DNA of 64,000 bases from Actinomycetes bacterium. GTDB lineage: Bacteria > Actinomycetota > Acidimicrobiia > Acidimicrobiales > JAMCPL01. Positions 54,495-64,000 of the stretch are shown here, piece by piece. Both the position numbers and the translations under genes were made by a program. Where the stretch lies: NCBI GenBank assembly GCA_021816935.1, contig JAKAWR010000006.1, positions 22,977 to 86,976 on the forward strand, written 5' to 3'. The notes under the pieces are model-generated. The model worked only from the letters and a program-made list of their open reading frames with translations, had not been told where the DNA came from and made no database searches. The stretch's first letter is position 1; each line of letters opens with the position of its first letter.

Positions 54495-55682
54495 ATGGCC
54501 GAAATCGAGATCGGTATCTACAAATCGGGACGCAGAGCTTACGGGTTCGACGACATAGCGATCGTACCGACACGCCGGACGAGGGATCCCGAGGATGTCG
54601 ATATCAGCTGGGAGATCGACGCGTTCGCCTGCCGGCTCCCGCTCATGAGCGCCGGAATGGATGGGGTCACGAGCCCGCGGACGGCTATCGAGGTGGGCAA
54701 ACTCGGCGGCATCGGGGTTCTCAACGCGGAAGGGCTCTGGACCCGATACGTTGACCCAGTCCCGCTTTTCGAAGAGCTGGTTACGCTGCCTGACGACAAA
54801 GCCACCAGCCGAATGCAGGAGATGTACATGGAGCCGGTCAATCCCGACCTTGCAACCGAGCGGGTACGCCAGATCAAGGAGGCCGGAGTGGTCGCGTGCG
54901 CTTCGGTCACGCCTCAGAGGGCGCTCGAGCTCGTTCCCTACCTGACCGCCGGCGATCTCGACCTTCTCGTTATCCAGGGAACGGTGGTCTCGGCCGAGCA
55001 CGTCTCGCAGACGGTGGAACCGCTCAACCTGAAGAAGTTCATCAGGGAGCTGCCCACTCCCGTGATCGTGGGTGGCTGCGCCTCGTACCAGGCGGGGTTG
55101 CATCTCATGCGGACCGGTGCGGTGGGCGTGCTTGTCGGGGTGGGGCCGGGCCATGCCTGCACTACGAGGGCAGTACTAGGGCTGGGGGTTCCCCAGGCGA
55201 CTGCCATTGCCGACGTGGCGGGGGCGCGCATGCGCCACCTCGACGAGACGGGTGCGTACGTTCAGGTCATTGCGGACGGCGGGATGTCCAAGGGCGGAGA
55301 CATCGCAAAGGCCATCGCGTGCGGGGCTGACGCGGTCATGCTCGGTTCCCCGCTGTCGTCCGCCGAGGAGGCTCCGGCGCCCGGTTTCCACTGGGGTATG
55401 GCGACGTTCCACCCGACGCTGCCGAGGGGCACCAGGGTGAAGACGGGGGTGCGCGGTACGCTCGAGCAGATACTCCTCGGACCAGCCCACGAGAACGATG
55501 GGAGGATGAACCTGTTCGGAGCCCTGAGGACGTCCATGGCGACGTGCGGGTATGCAACGGTGAAGGAGTTCCAGAAGGCCGAGGTGATGGTGGCGCCGGC
55601 TCTCCAGACCGAGGGCAAGGCGCTCCAGCAGGCACAGGGCGTCGGCATGGGTTACCGGTTCAGTGGTCCGGCCGGCAGCTAG
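54495..55682 (+). CDS. guaB3: GuaB3-family IMP dehydrogenase-related protein
   Basis: 395 residues of the IMPDH/GMPR fold without CBS domains. It opens with EIEIGIYKSGRRAYGFDDIAI, has LPLMSAGMDGVTSP, IVGGCASYQAGLHLMRTG, GVGPGHACTTR (with the catalytic-loop Cys and Thr) and IADGGMSKGGDIAKAIACG. This is the actinobacterial GuaB3 group, related enzymes of which have been reported to have GMP reductase-type activity; that is family knowledge, not tested here. guaA follows 18 bases after the stop, so the two probably form a purine operon. Confidence 0.9.
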   Translation: MAEIEIGIYKSGRRAYGFDDIAIVPTRRTRDPEDVDISWEIDAFACRLPLMSAGMDGVTSPRTAIEVGKLGGIGVLNAEGLWTRYVDPVPLFEELVTLPDDKATSRMQEMYMEPVNPDLATERVRQIKEAGVVACASVTPQRALELVPYLTAGDLDLLVIQGTVVSAEHVSQTVEPLNLKKFIRELPTPVIVGGCASYQAGLHLMRTGAVGVLVGVGPGHACTTRAVLGLGVPQATAIADVAGARMRHLDETGAYVQVIADGGMSKGGDIAKAIACGADAVMLGSPLSSAEEAPAPGFHWGMATFHPTLPRGTRVKTGVRGTLEQILLGPAHENDGRMNLFGALRTSMATCGYATVKEFQKAEVMVAPALQTEGKALQQAQGVGMGYRFSGPAGS

Positions 55683-55700
55683 TTAAGTAAGGATTGCCAG

Positions 55701-57365
55701 GTGACGGGTGGAGTCCTTGTTGTCGATTTCGGCGCGCAGTATTCGCAGCTGATCGCCCGTAGGGTGCGTGAGGCCCGCGTCTGGTCCGAGATAGTCCCGT
55801 ACGATATATCTATAGACGAGGTTATTCGCCGGGAGCCGGAGGGGATCATCTTCTCAGGTGGTCCTGATTCGGTGTATTCGGATATCGCTCCCGGGGTGGA
55901 CGAGCGCATCTACAGTCTCGGTGTTCCCGTTCTCGGTATCTGCTACGGTGCCCAGCTCATGGCGGCAAGCCTCGGAGGGCGGGTGGAGAAGACGGGCAGG
56001 CGCGAGTACGGCAGGACGTTGCTGGCAGGCGCCGGTGGCGGTGACGGTGGCGGTGACGGTGGCGCGGCCGGCGGTCTGGCGGGGGTTTTCGCCGGATGGT
56101 TGGCGGCCGTGAGGGCAACCAGTGGCGCGGCCGCCGGGAAGGCGGTTGAGGAGGCGGCGGGGGGCGGGCAGGCCGGCACGGTTGCGCTCGGGGCGGCCGA
56201 GGTGTGGATGAGTCACTCCGATTCTATCGTCGAAGCGCCGCCGGGATTTGCGGTGCTGGCGACGAGCCAGGGATCACCGGTGGCAGCGTTCGGGGATACG
56301 ACTCGCAGGCTGCTCGGTGTCCAGTTCCATCCGGAGGTGAGCCACACATCGGGAGGCCAGGCGCTCATCGAGCGTTTCCTTTTCGACGTGTGTGGCTGCT
56401 TCCCCTCGTGGACCCATGTATCGATCATCGAGCGCTCGGTGGAGGAGATCAGGGCGAAGGTCGGCGATGCAACTGCTCTGTGCGGCCTGTCCGGCGGGGT
56501 GGATTCAGCGGTCGCAGCAGCCATCGTGCGCAAGGCAATAGGCAGCCGGCTCACGTGCGTGTTCGTGGACACGGGACTACTCCGCCAGGGAGAGGGCGAT
56601 GAGGTCAGGCAGGCCTTCGGCGGCCTTCTCGGGGACAGCCTCGTTTGTGTGGATGCGTCCGGTGAGTTCTTCGCCGCTCTGAAGGGCCTTACCGACCCGG
56701 AAAAGAAGCGCCAGGCAGTGGGGGAGTGCTTCATTAGGGTCTTCGAGAAGGCGGCCCATGAGATCGGGAACCCGCATTTCCTCGTGCAGGGTACGTTGTA
56801 TCCTGATGTGATAGAGTCTGGTGGGGGTAGGAGCGGCCAGGCGGCCGTTATCAAGTCGCATCACAACGTCGGTGGACTACCGGAGGACCTTGCGTTCGAG
56901 CTGGTCGAGCCGCTGCGGATGCTGTTCAAGGACGAGGTGCGCGCGGTAGGCGACGAGCTCGGTCTCCCCGAGGGTATCGTCTGGCGCCAGCCCTTCCCGG
57001 GTCCGGGGCTCGCGGTGAGAGTGGTGGGCGAGGTGACGCAGCAGCGGGTGGAGATCCTGAGGGCTGCAGACGCAATCGTCGGCGAGGAGATCCGCAAGGC
57101 AGGTCTCTATCGCGAGCTGTGGCAGAGCTTCGCTGTACTGCCGGCGGTGAGGAGCGTGGGCGTGATGGGCGACCAGCGAACATACGCTTACCCGATCGTG
57201 ATCAGAGCCGTCACCTCTGACGACGCGATGACAGCGGATTGGGCCCGCCTACCCTATGACATCGTGGAGACAATCTCGGCGAGGATCATCGGCGAGGTAG
57301 AGGGTGTGAATCGCGTCGTTCTCGACGTCACCTCCAAACCTCCTGGTACGATAGAGTGGGAGTGA
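55701..57365 (+). CDS. guaA: GMP synthase (glutamine-hydrolysing) with an unusual Gly/Ala insert
   Basis: 554 residues. The amidotransferase half has the nucleophile Cys81 in LGICYGAQL and the His210/Glu212 pair in QFHPEV; the synthetase half has PP-loop SGGVDS (264-269) and the conserved [14 protein letters not shown]. Residues about 108-165 form a Gly/Ala-rich insert ([10 protein letters not shown] and later [13 protein letters not shown]) between the REYGRT strand and VWMSHSD, absent from usual GuaA. The enzyme makes GMP from XMP. GTG start; its end overlaps pcrA by up to 10 bases. Confidence 0.93.
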   Translation: MTGGVLVVDFGAQYSQLIARRVREARVWSEIVPYDISIDEVIRREPEGIIFSGGPDSVYSDIAPGVDERIYSLGVPVLGICYGAQLMAASLGGRVEKTGRREYGRTLLAGAGGGDGGGDGGAAGGLAGVFAGWLAAVRATSGAAAGKAVEEAAGGGQAGTVALGAAEVWMSHSDSIVEAPPGFAVLATSQGSPVAAFGDTTRRLLGVQFHPEVSHTSGGQALIERFLFDVCGCFPSWTHVSIIERSVEEIRAKVGDATALCGLSGGVDSAVAAAIVRKAIGSRLTCVFVDTGLLRQGEGDEVRQAFGGLLGDSLVCVDASGEFFAALKGLTDPEKKRQAVGECFIRVFEKAAHEIGNPHFLVQGTLYPDVIESGGGRSGQAAVIKSHHNVGGLPEDLAFELVEPLRMLFKDEVRAVGDELGLPEGIVWRQPFPGPGLAVRVVGEVTQQRVEILRAADAIVGEEIRKAGLYRELWQSFAVLPAVRSVGVMGDQRTYAYPIVIRAVTSDDAMTADWARLPYDIVETISARIIGEVEGVNRVVLDVTSKPPGTIEWE

Positions 57366-59356
57366 TCAGATCGGAGGAGGAGCTGCTGGCGGGGCTCAAC
57401 CCGGTACAGCGGGAGGCTGTTCGTCATCGTGGGGGGCCGTTGCTCGTGGTGGCCGGCGCCGGTTCGGGCAAGACGCGGGTCCTTACCAGCCGGATCGCCC
57501 ACCTGATACTCACGGGCGAGGCCCGTCCCTACTCCGTGCTGGCGATCACGTTCACCAACAAGGCGGCCGGCGAGATGAAGGAGCGTCTCGCCGGTATGCT
57601 CGGTCCGGGCGTCGAGCGGATGTGGGTCTCTACGTTCCACTCGGCGTGCGTGCGGATCCTGCGGGTGCATGCCGAGAGGCTCGGGTACTCCCGCTCGTTC
57701 ACCATTTACGATGCTGCTGATTCCAAGAGACTCGTGGAGCGGGTGGAGAAGGCCCTCAACATCGATACCAAGAAGATCCGTGCCCAGACGGTGGCAGCGG
57801 AGATCAGCCGGGCAAAGGCCGAGCTCGTCGACTTCGAGAGCTATAGCGATCGAGCTCAGGGGCCGTTCCAACAGACCGTCGCCCGGGTCTACGCGGACTA
57901 CCAGAAGCGCCTCGCGTCGTCGTCGTCGATGGACTTCGACGACCTGCTCATGGTCACGGCTAATCTCTTCGAAGCCTGCCCGGACGTTCTGGTCACGTAC
58001 CAGGAGCGCCTCCAGCATGTCCTGGTTGACGAGTACCAGGATACGAACTTCGCCCAGAACAAGCTGGTGCTCATGCTCGGGGAGAAGCACCGTAACGTCT
58101 GCGTTGTCGGGGATGCCGATCAGTCGATATACGCCTTCAGGGGTGCCGACGTGCGGAATATCCTTCAGTTCGAGGAGGCATTCCCCGATGCCACGAAGAT
58201 CGCCCTGGAGCAGAACTACAGGTCCACGAAGGTGATCCTGGACGCGGCCAACGCAGTGATCGCGAACAACCTGTCTCGCATCCCGAAGGACCTGTGGACC
58301 GAGGGGAGCGCAGGCGATCCGATCATGCGGTACCGGGCGGCGGACGAGAATGTGGAGGCGGCCTATGTCGCAACCGAAGCGAGGCGGTTGGCGGCCGAGG
58401 AAGGGCTATTTTACAACGATATCGCCGTCTTCTACCGTGCAAACGCTCAAAGCCGGGCGCTCGAGGAGGCGTTCTCGCTCGCAGACGTGCCTTACAAGGT
58501 CGTGGGCGCTATCCGGTTCTACGAGCGAAAAGAGGTGAAGGACCTTCTTGCGTACCTGAAAGTCGTCGCGAACCCCGCAGACGACGTGTCAGCGCGCCGT
58601 ATTGTCAACGTGCCGAGACGGGGAATAGGGGATACCTCGCTGGAGAAGCTGGCGCGCTGGGCGGCCATATCAGGTCGGGCGCTCGGTGCGGCGATCACGG
58701 ACCTTGCCGGCGCCCCTAGCGAAGACGGTGCCGACGATCTGCAAGCGGCCGGCATCACGAAGAAGGCCGCATCGGGGCTAGCGGAGCTTGCGGGACTGCT
58801 GGCCGACCTGCGCCATATGGACCAGGAGGGTTTTTCGCCCGGCAAGCTGCTTTCCGAGGTGCTCGATCGCACGGGCTACCGCAAAGAACTGGAGGACGCT
58901 CAAAGGGATGAGGCCGAGGCCCGCCTGGAGAACGTCGCCGAACTGGTCGGTGTGGCCGAGCGGTTCAGCTCGCTGGACGACATGCTGTCATCGGTGGCCC
59001 TGGTATCCGATTCGGACGACCTCGCCCAGATCGAGGGCAAGGTGTCGTTCATGACCCTGCATGTCGCCAAGGGTCTCGAGTTCGAGGCGGTGTTCATGAT
59101 AGGCATGGATGACGGCGTGTTCCCGCACATGCGCTCGCTCGATGATCCGCGGGAACTGGAAGAGGAGCGAAGGCTCTGTTACGTGGGGATGACCAGGGCT
59201 AAGTCGCGGTTGTACATGACCCACGCTCTGGAGCGGAGAGTCTGGGGATCGGAGACCTATTCGATACCGAGCCGCTTCCTTTCGGAGATCCCGGAGGAGC
59301 TGGTCGAGGACTGCAGAGGCTACACCCGGCGAGGAGGCGAGGGCTACCGCCGGTAG
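57356..59356 (+). CDS. pcrA: UvrD/PcrA-type ATP-dependent DNA helicase
   Basis: 666 residues with the SF1A motifs in order: LNPVQREAV (Q motif), [13 protein letters not shown] (I), [11 protein letters not shown] (Ia), [21 protein letters not shown] (II, DEYQD), [15 protein letters not shown] (III), QNYRST (IV), [16 protein letters not shown] (V) and [14 protein letters not shown] (VI). It unwinds DNA for nucleotide-excision and mismatch-type repair and removes RecA/polymerase. A GTG at 57362 (GTGA overlap with guaA) may be the real start. Cotranscription with guaB3-guaA is likely. Confidence 0.93.
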   Translation: MGVIRSEEELLAGLNPVQREAVRHRGGPLLVVAGAGSGKTRVLTSRIAHLILTGEARPYSVLAITFTNKAAGEMKERLAGMLGPGVERMWVSTFHSACVRILRVHAERLGYSRSFTIYDAADSKRLVERVEKALNIDTKKIRAQTVAAEISRAKAELVDFESYSDRAQGPFQQTVARVYADYQKRLASSSSMDFDDLLMVTANLFEACPDVLVTYQERLQHVLVDEYQDTNFAQNKLVLMLGEKHRNVCVVGDADQSIYAFRGADVRNILQFEEAFPDATKIALEQNYRSTKVILDAANAVIANNLSRIPKDLWTEGSAGDPIMRYRAADENVEAAYVATEARRLAAEEGLFYNDIAVFYRANAQSRALEEAFSLADVPYKVVGAIRFYERKEVKDLLAYLKVVANPADDVSARRIVNVPRRGIGDTSLEKLARWAAISGRALGAAITDLAGAPSEDGADDLQAAGITKKAASGLAELAGLLADLRHMDQEGFSPGKLLSEVLDRTGYRKELEDAQRDEAEARLENVAELVGVAERFSSLDDMLSSVALVSDSDDLAQIEGKVSFMTLHVAKGLEFEAVFMIGMDDGVFPHMRSLDDPRELEEERRLCYVGMTRAKSRLYMTHALERRVWGSETYSIPSRFLSEIPEELVEDCRGYTRRGGEGYRR

Positions 59357-59404
59357 ACGGCTGCCTGTCCGTGCTGGCGGTGCGACACTGGTCCCGCCTT
59401 GCTT

Positions 59405-59512
59405 GCGGCGCTGGCCCAATGTGAAGCCAGGCCCCGGCTATGCGACGTCGGCCCCAGTAAAGGCCAAGCCCCGGCTATGCGACCCCGGCTATGCGACCCC
59501 GACCCAATGCGA
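59405..59512. repeat. Direct repeats between pcrA and ilvC
   Basis: CCCCGGCTATGCGAC occurs at three places and AATG(T/C)GAAGCCAGG twice in this gap between convergent genes. It is a repeat-expanded intergenic region without coding sense. Confidence 0.6.
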
Positions 59513-59600
59513 AGCCAGGGGCCCCCGGTGCGGTCCGAACCCTACCGGCCTCCGGCGGTCGGGTCAGGGCCTCGGCTTAGCGGCCGGTTGCGTGGCCAGC

Positions 59601-60626
59601 TCAGCCGCCGGAGACGTCCTGGATGCGCTTGTGGCCCGCTCCGATGAAGGGCATCATGCCTCGGAGCTGCTCACCGACCTTCTCTATCTGGTGCTCGGCA
59701 GCTTCTGCCCTGAGTTCGTTGAAGTGCGGGCGGCCTGCTTTGTTCTCCGCAACCCACTCCTCCGCGAACTTGCCCGAGCGGATGTCAGCGAGGATATCAC
59801 GCATCGTCTGGCGGACGTGGTCGTCGATGACCCGCGGCCCCCGGGTCATGTCCCCGTACTCCGCGGTGTCGGACACCGAGAAGCGCATCCCCTTGATGCC
59901 CGCCTCGTACATGAGGTCGACGATCAGCTTCAGCTCGTGTAGGCATTCGAAATAGGCAGACTCGGGCTGGTACCCGGCCTCCACCAGCGTCTCGAACCCT
60001 GCCCGCACCAGAGCGGCGGTGCCGCCGCACAGCACCACCTGCTCACCGAAAAGATCCGTTTCGGTCTCCTCCGCGAAAGTCGTATCGAGCACTCCCGCCC
60101 GGGTGGCGCCCAGGGCTCGGCCGTAGGAGAGGGCGAGATCGTGGGCTTTGCCCGAATGGTCCTGCGCAACGGCGACGAGGGACGGAACCCCGCCTCCCTC
60201 CTCGTACATCCTTCTCACCAGGTGGCCCGGCGACTTCGGGGCGACCATGGCTACGTCCACGGTCGGCGGAGGCTTGATCTGACCGAAGTGGATGTTGAAT
60301 CCGTGGGCGAAGAAGAGCGCATCGCCTTCCGAGAGGTTCGGCGCGATTTCCCGTTCGTATACCGCCGCCTGCTCGGTGTCGGGAAGCAGGATCATAATGA
60401 GGTCCGCCTCCCTCGTTGCATCTGCGACGTTATGGACTGCCAGCCCTGCCTGCTCGGCCTTGGCCCGGGAAGACGATCCTTCCCGGAGGCCGACCACCAC
60501 GTCAACGCCGGACTCTTTCAGATTCAGGGCGTGGGCATGGCCCTGCGATCCGTAGCCGAGAATAGCTACTTTGCGGCCCTGAACCAGGGAGAGGTCCGCA
60601 TCCGCCTCGTAATAAAGTTGCGCCAT
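59601..60626 (-). CDS. ilvC: Ketol-acid reductoisomerase
   Basis: 341 residues, class I length. NADPH motif [13 protein letters not shown], metal-binding acids in the DLFGEQ and EAYF-like regions ([21 protein letters not shown]) and the conserved DTAEYG segment. It performs the isomeroreduction after acetolactate synthase in valine/isoleucine synthesis. It is downstream of ilvN, separated by a 170-base repeat-rich spacer. ATG at 60626 with AGGCAAGGAG upstream. Confidence 0.96.
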   Translation of the reverse strand: MAQLYYEADADLSLVQGRKVAILGYGSQGHAHALNLKESGVDVVVGLREGSSSRAKAEQAGLAVHNVADATREADLIMILLPDTEQAAVYEREIAPNLSEGDALFFAHGFNIHFGQIKPPPTVDVAMVAPKSPGHLVRRMYEEGGGVPSLVAVAQDHSGKAHDLALSYGRALGATRAGVLDTTFAEETETDLFGEQVVLCGGTAALVRAGFETLVEAGYQPESAYFECLHELKLIVDLMYEAGIKGMRFSVSDTAEYGDMTRGPRVIDDHVRQTMRDILADIRSGKFAEEWVAENKAGRPHFNELRAEAAEHQIEKVGEQLRGMMPFIGAGHKRIQDVSGG

Positions 60627-60654
60627 CTGGTTGCTCCTTGCCTTCTTGATTGAC

Positions 60655-60796
60655 CCGCTTGCCGGAACCGTCCGTACACCGCTACCGGCCCGTTCGTCGG
60701 AAACAGCCGGTATCCGGCAACCGGCCCGTGTCCCGCAACCGGCCGGTTCCCGGCAATAATCCCATACACCGGAACCGGCCCGTTGACCGGTTACCG
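60655..60796. repeat. Degenerate CCGG-rich repeats between ilvN and ilvC
   Basis: The spacer is made of imperfect units of about 10-13 bases such as ACCGGCCCGT and CAACCGGCC. It is self-complementary and could form hairpins in the ilv transcript. No gene fits. Confidence 0.6.
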
Positions 60797-61408
60797 CTAC
60801 AGCTTCTGGAGTGCAACCCTACCAGTTCGCTGGATGTCGACGATGCCGTGGTCTTTCACCAGGTTCTCGAAGGAATCCAGTTTCTCCGGCTCGCCTGCGA
60901 GCATCACCGTGAGGCTCGCAGAACCGACATCCACGATCTTTCCCTCGAAGATATCCACAAGCTCGACAAGTTGGCTCCGCACAGCAGGATCCACCTTCAA
61001 GGTGGCGAGAAGCAGCTCCCGCTGGACGGCATCGGATGGCGCCAGCTCCGCGATCGAGACAACGTTCACCAGCTTGTCGAGCTGCATCATTATCTGCTCG
61101 AGGGGAGCCGATTCCAGATCAACTACCACGGTGATCCGGCTGAAGCGCTCGTTATCAGTGGGAGCAACCGCCAGCGAGTAGATGTTGAAGCCGCGCCGGG
61201 AGAAGAGCGAGGCGACCCTGGCAAGCACTCCCGACTTGTTCTCTACGAGAACGGAGAGGATATGAGACCGGGCGGGGCCCCGTTTGGCCGGACCCGGCGA
61301 GGCCGCGTTGTCGGCAGCTCCGCTTGCGGTAACGGCCATTCCGGCGCCCGCTGCGGCGTCCGCGCCTGGGTTGGCGTTGCCGATGGATCTGATGCCTCCC
61401 GCGGTCAT
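60797..61408 (-). CDS. ilvN: Acetolactate synthase small (regulatory) subunit
   Basis: 203 residues. The ACT domain starts at about residue 48: [36 protein letters not shown] and ITVVVD, followed by the C-terminal domain. It binds valine and stimulates IlvB. The first 45 residues are Gly/Ala-rich and extra to the family; a later start is possible. Its ATG overlaps the ilvB stop by 4 bases. Confidence 0.94.
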   Translation of the reverse strand: MTAGGIRSIGNANPGADAAAGAGMAVTASGAADNAASPGPAKRGPARSHILSVLVENKSGVLARVASLFSRRGFNIYSLAVAPTDNERFSRITVVVDLESAPLEQIMMQLDKLVNVVSIAELAPSDAVQRELLLATLKVDPAVRSQLVELVDIFEGKIVDVGSASLTVMLAGEPEKLDSFENLVKDHGIVDIQRTGRVALQKL

Positions 61409-63246
61409 GACGCCTTCCTCTCGCTGCTCCTGCCTGCATCACGGGTACTAGTAGTAGGCATCTCCATTATATCGTCGTTCGATGCACCTGCCGGCACCAT
61501 CGGGTAGACCTTCTCGAAAGAGTCGGTCCGGAAGTCGATCACGACGGCGCGGTCGTCTATCGCATTGGCCTTCTCGATCGCGGGGGCGACCTCCTCCGGC
61601 TCGGTGACCCGGATCCCGACGCAGCCCATGGCCTCGGCCCACTTCACGTAGTCGGGGAGGTCCGGGGAAAGGTACACCTCGGAGTAGCGCTCCTCGTAGA
61701 AGAGCTCCTGCCACTGCCTCACCATTCCGAGGTACGAGTTGTTGATGATGGCGATCTTGACCGGGATGCCTTCGGCGTTTGCGGTCACCAGCTCTTGCGC
61801 TGTCATCTGAAAGCATCCGTCGCCGTCTACGGCCCAAACCATCGAGCCGGGCTTGCCCACCTTCGCTCCAATGGCCGCCGGCACGGCGAAACCCATGGTC
61901 CCGAGCCCACCGGAGGTGACAAAGGTGTGTGGCTCTTCGAACTGCCAGAACTGCGACGCCCACATCTGATGCTGGCCGACGCCGGTCACGAGGATCGTGT
62001 CGTCAGGGGTGAGGGCGGCAAGGGTCTCTATCACCATTTGAGGCTTGAGGCGCTCACCGGGTGCCTGCGGCTCGTAGTGGAGCGGGTGCTCCTGGCGCCA
62101 CGTTTCGATCGTCCGTATCCAAGGCGAGAGGTCGGGCAGCCCGCTCCCGCCCCCACCGTTACGGCTCTTTGCTGCACCGTCACCTCGACCGGCCCGATGG
62201 GCCCGTTCGCCCCCGGCGTCCCCGGCTCCGCCGTTGCGACGTTCCAGGGCCTCACGTACCTCCATGGTGACGACCCTGCAATCGCCTCTGATGGCGATAT
62301 CGGGCCTGCGAATCTTGCCGAGCTCGGCGGGATCGATGTCGATGTGGATGACCAACGCGTCCGGGGCGAAGGCCGGAACTTTGCCCGTCACCCGGTCGTC
62401 GAAGCGTGTGCCGAGAGCGATCAGGAGGTCGCTTTTCTGCATAGCGGTTACGGCGGTGTAGGTGCCGTGCATACCGGGCATGCCCATGTTGAGCGGGTGT
62501 GAGCTCGGGAAGGCGCTTCTTGCCATGAGGGTGGTGGTCACGGGGATGCCCGTGAGATCAACGAGGCGCCGTAGCTCCTCCATGCCCCGTGCCTTCAAGA
62601 CGCCTCCCCCGACGTAGAGGACAGGCCGCTGCGCCTGCTCGATTAGGGCCGCCGCTGCTTCGACGGCCTCGGGATCGCCCTCGATTGCCGGATGGTAGCC
62701 GGGCAGGTCGAGGTCGGCTTCCGAAGTGGGCCAGTACCATTCCATCGAGGCATTTGACACGTCCTTCGGGATGTCGACCAGCACCGGACCGGGCCTTCCC
62801 GTGGTGGCCACGTGAAAGGCGGCGGCAACGGCTCTCGGGATCTCCCCGGCATCGGTGACGAGCCAGTTGTGCTTGGTCACTCCCATCGTGATGCCCGTCG
62901 TGTCGGCCTCCTGGAACGCGTCCGTTCCGATCGAGGGGGTCGCGACCTGGCCGCTGATCACGACGATGGGGATGGAGTCCATGTAGGCGTCGGCAAGGGC
63001 CGTGACGATATTGGTCACGCCGGGGCCGCTCGTTACCATGGCGACCCCTGGCCGTCCGGTGACATGTGCATATCCCTCGGCGGCGTGGCCGGCACCCTGC
63101 TCGTGGCGGACCAGCACGTGGCGGATGGGAGATTCGACGATCGGATCGTATACGGGCAGGATCGCGCCTCCCGGAAGGCCGAAGATCACCTCGACCCCTT
63201 CCATCTCCAGGCTTCGGATGAGGGCCTGGGCGCCTGTCAACTTCAT
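61405..63246 (-). CDS. ilvB: Acetolactate synthase large subunit
   Basis: 613 residues from ATG 63246; AAAGGAG six bases upstream fixes this start. TPP-dependent fold: [14 protein letters not shown], catalytic Glu in [13 protein letters not shown] (Glu49), SGPGVTN, GTRFDDR and the TPP/Mg motif [12 protein letters not shown]...INN. A Gly/Arg-rich stretch (about residues 336-372) is inserted in the linker before the third domain. It condenses pyruvate to acetolactate. It leads the ilvB-ilvN-ilvC operon behind the attenuator. Confidence 0.96.
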   Translation of the reverse strand: MKLTGAQALIRSLEMEGVEVIFGLPGGAILPVYDPIVESPIRHVLVRHEQGAGHAAEGYAHVTGRPGVAMVTSGPGVTNIVTALADAYMDSIPIVVISGQVATPSIGTDAFQEADTTGITMGVTKHNWLVTDAGEIPRAVAAAFHVATTGRPGPVLVDIPKDVSNASMEWYWPTSEADLDLPGYHPAIEGDPEAVEAAAALIEQAQRPVLYVGGGVLKARGMEELRRLVDLTGIPVTTTLMARSAFPSSHPLNMGMPGMHGTYTAVTAMQKSDLLIALGTRFDDRVTGKVPAFAPDALVIHIDIDPAELGKIRRPDIAIRGDCRVVTMEVREALERRNGGAGDAGGERAHRAGRGDGAAKSRNGGGGSGLPDLSPWIRTIETWRQEHPLHYEPQAPGERLKPQMVIETLAALTPDDTILVTGVGQHQMWASQFWQFEEPHTFVTSGGLGTMGFAVPAAIGAKVGKPGSMVWAVDGDGCFQMTAQELVTANAEGIPVKIAIINNSYLGMVRQWQELFYEERYSEVYLSPDLPDYVKWAEAMGCVGIRVTEPEEVAPAIEKANAIDDRAVVIDFRTDSFEKVYPMVPAGASNDDIMEMPTTSTRDAGRSSERKAS

Positions 63247-63261
63247 GCTCATCTCCTTTCT

Positions 63262-63349
63262 TGATCCTGTCCTGATCCTGTCCTGATCCTGTCCTGATCC
63301 TGTCCTGATCATTTCCTGATCGTGTCGTGGTCCTGTGGTGATCGTGCGG
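63262..63349. repeat. 11-bp tandem array in the ilvB leader
   Basis: Eight units of about 11 bp (TGATCCTGTCC; the first four perfect, the rest degenerate) lie between the attenuator hairpin and the ilvB ribosome site. Confidence 0.9.
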
Positions 63350-63360
63350 TCCCTGTCACG

Positions 63361-63396
63361 GCCCAATAAAAAAACCTCCCTTTCGGGAGGCTGGGC
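63361..63396 (-). terminator. Intrinsic terminator/attenuator of the ilvB operon
   Basis: On the minus strand CCTCCC-GAAA-GGGAGG is followed by seven T residues (63374-63368). It lies after the leader peptide and before ilvB, as expected for a transcription attenuator. Confidence 0.92.
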
Positions 63397-63422
63397 GCAC
63401 GGAGCCGGGACAGCGTCGTGCG

Positions 63423-63485
63423 CTATGTGGTCAGTACTACGACTTCGCTCGAGGCGAAGCTGGCGGGGGTGCGCTCGTTACTCAT
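63423..63485 (-). CDS. ilvB leader peptide (20 residues with Val-Val-Val-Leu-Thr-Thr)
   Basis: ATG 63485 opens a 20-codon frame, [20 protein letters not shown], then TAG at 63425. Three Val, one Leu and two Thr codons at the end are the sensing codons expected for branched-chain amino acid attenuation. It is followed 26 bases later by the terminator. The -10 box ends 10 bases before the ATG, so the mRNA is nearly leaderless. Confidence 0.9.
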   Translation of the reverse strand: MSNERTPASFASSEVVVLTT

Positions 63486-63495
63486 GGTGCCTTTG

Positions 63496-63523
63496 ATTAT
63501 ACACGGATCGCGGCGCCATGCAA
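63496..63523 (-). promoter_or_regulatory. Promoter of the ilvB operon
   Basis: TTGCAT (63523-63518), 16 bases, TATAAT (63501-63496) on the minus strand. The -10 matches the sigma-70-type consensus perfectly. Confidence 0.8.
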
Positions 63524-63535
63524 CCGCGGCCGCGT

Positions 63536-64000
63536 TCAGATCGGCCGCGTGACGGCCCCCTCTTCGGCTCCTGCAACGAGCGATGCGTACTTGGCGAGAA
63601 CACCCGTGGGGTAGCGGGAAGCCCGCGGCCGGAAGCCCTGGCTGCGACGTTCCAGCTCGGCAGGATCTACCACCAGGTCAATGGTACCCGAGGTCGCATC
63701 GATCCGGATCATATCTCCGTCCTCGACAAAGGCGATGGGTCCGCCCAACGTGGCCTCGGGCGAGACGTGGCCGACACAGAAGCCGTGGGTTCCGCCGGAG
63801 AAGCGGCCGTCCGTGACGAGAGCGGAGTCCTCACCTCGCCCCGCCCCCTTCATGGCGCCCGTGATCGCAAGCATCTCCCGCATCCCTGGGCCGCCCTTCG
63901 GTCCTTCGTAGCGGATTACCACGATACTGCCCGACTCGATCCTGTTCCCGAAGACAGCGTCGAGCGCATCCTGCTCGCCATCGAACACCCTGGCCGGGCC
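63536..64000 (-). CDS. ilvD: Dihydroxy-acid dehydratase, C-terminal part only
   Basis: The frame runs off the window end (from [12 protein letters not shown]) to TGA at 63538-63536. The visible part has [32 protein letters not shown] and [23 protein letters not shown], the conserved end of IlvD/EDD-family proteins. It makes 2-keto acids in valine/isoleucine synthesis. It stops just before the ilvB promoter and may be transcribed separately. Confidence 0.95.
   Translation of the reverse strand, partial: GPARVFDGEQDALDAVFGNRIESGSIVVIRYEGPKGGPGMREMLAITGAMKGAGRGEDSALVTDGRFSGGTHGFCVGHVSPEATLGGPIAFVEDGDMIRIDATSGTIDLVVDPAELERRSQGFRPRASRYPTGVLAKYASLVAGAEEGAVTRPI

Noticed and set aside
63361..63500. 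T-box leader for the ilv operon
   Set aside because: No AGGGTGGNACCGCG-type T-box motif is present; a leader peptide with Val/Leu codons explains the terminator better.

Overview
The window is high-GC DNA that reads as an actinobacterial (Actinomycetota) chromosome. Evidence includes an actinobacterial-type cytochrome oxidase subunit IV domain, a GuaB3-type protein next to guaA, a coproheme decarboxylase (HemQ/ChdC) of the actinobacterial kind, GTG/TTG starts, an ilvB-ilvN-ilvC operon with a near-leaderless leader peptide, and HrcA/CIRCE control of groEL. The class (perhaps Acidimicrobiia-like) is only a guess. A recurring oddity is Gly/Ala/Ser-rich linker sequence inserted in otherwise conserved enzymes.

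Layout. 1-6.3 kb: a cut-off DUF4870-like membrane protein, a DsbA-like protein, a PAP2 phosphatase, a RecB-type PD-(D/E)XK nuclease, an alpha/beta hydrolase, DedA, a tiny orphan Phd-like antitoxin and a secreted glycosidase-like lipoprotein. 6.7-8.6 kb: a secreted two-domain protein and a small Cys protein, separated by dispersed repeats. 8.8-13.8 kb (minus): otsA, a NUDIX hydrolase, otsB (trehalose) and a B12-binding radical SAM protein with a CCAEP tail.

13.9-22.2 kb (plus): a SAM-I riboswitch followed by a threonine-synthase-like PLP enzyme and a CysO-like sulfur carrier, CIRCE-groEL, hemQ-larE, a stand-alone NIL domain, a crotonase, a CopD-like membrane protein and tatA. 22.5-26.1 kb: a 163-nt element closed by a 17-bp stem, then cytochrome oxidase subunit II and a subunit I-IV fusion. 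26.2-32.2 kb: a second secreted DUF5666-like protein, tadA, tRNA-Ser, SRP RNA, dnaX, recR, a family-5 uracil-DNA glycosylase and a decapitated vapC.

32.4-42.6 kb: an MFS transporter and thiolase, then two large glycosyltransferases flanking a secreted beta-helix protein (a surface-glycan neighbourhood). 43.1-48.2 kb: a small mobile island ending in tRNA-Val, with a large serine recombinase, an XRE-ImmA/IrrE plus PIN-like pair, a GIY-YIG protein and a broken OLD-type ATPase. 48.6-64 kb: a DUF2510 protein, a GH3 glycosidase, a phytoene-desaturase-like oxidoreductase, guaB3-guaA-pcrA, and the branched-chain amino acid operon ilvB-ilvN-ilvC behind an attenuator, with the end of ilvD at the edge.

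The observations most worth following up are the SAM-riboswitch/ThrC-like/sulfur-carrier unit, the 163-nt element, the CCAEP-tail radical SAM protein, the dispersed repeat family, and the recombinase that reads through the tRNA into the chromosome.
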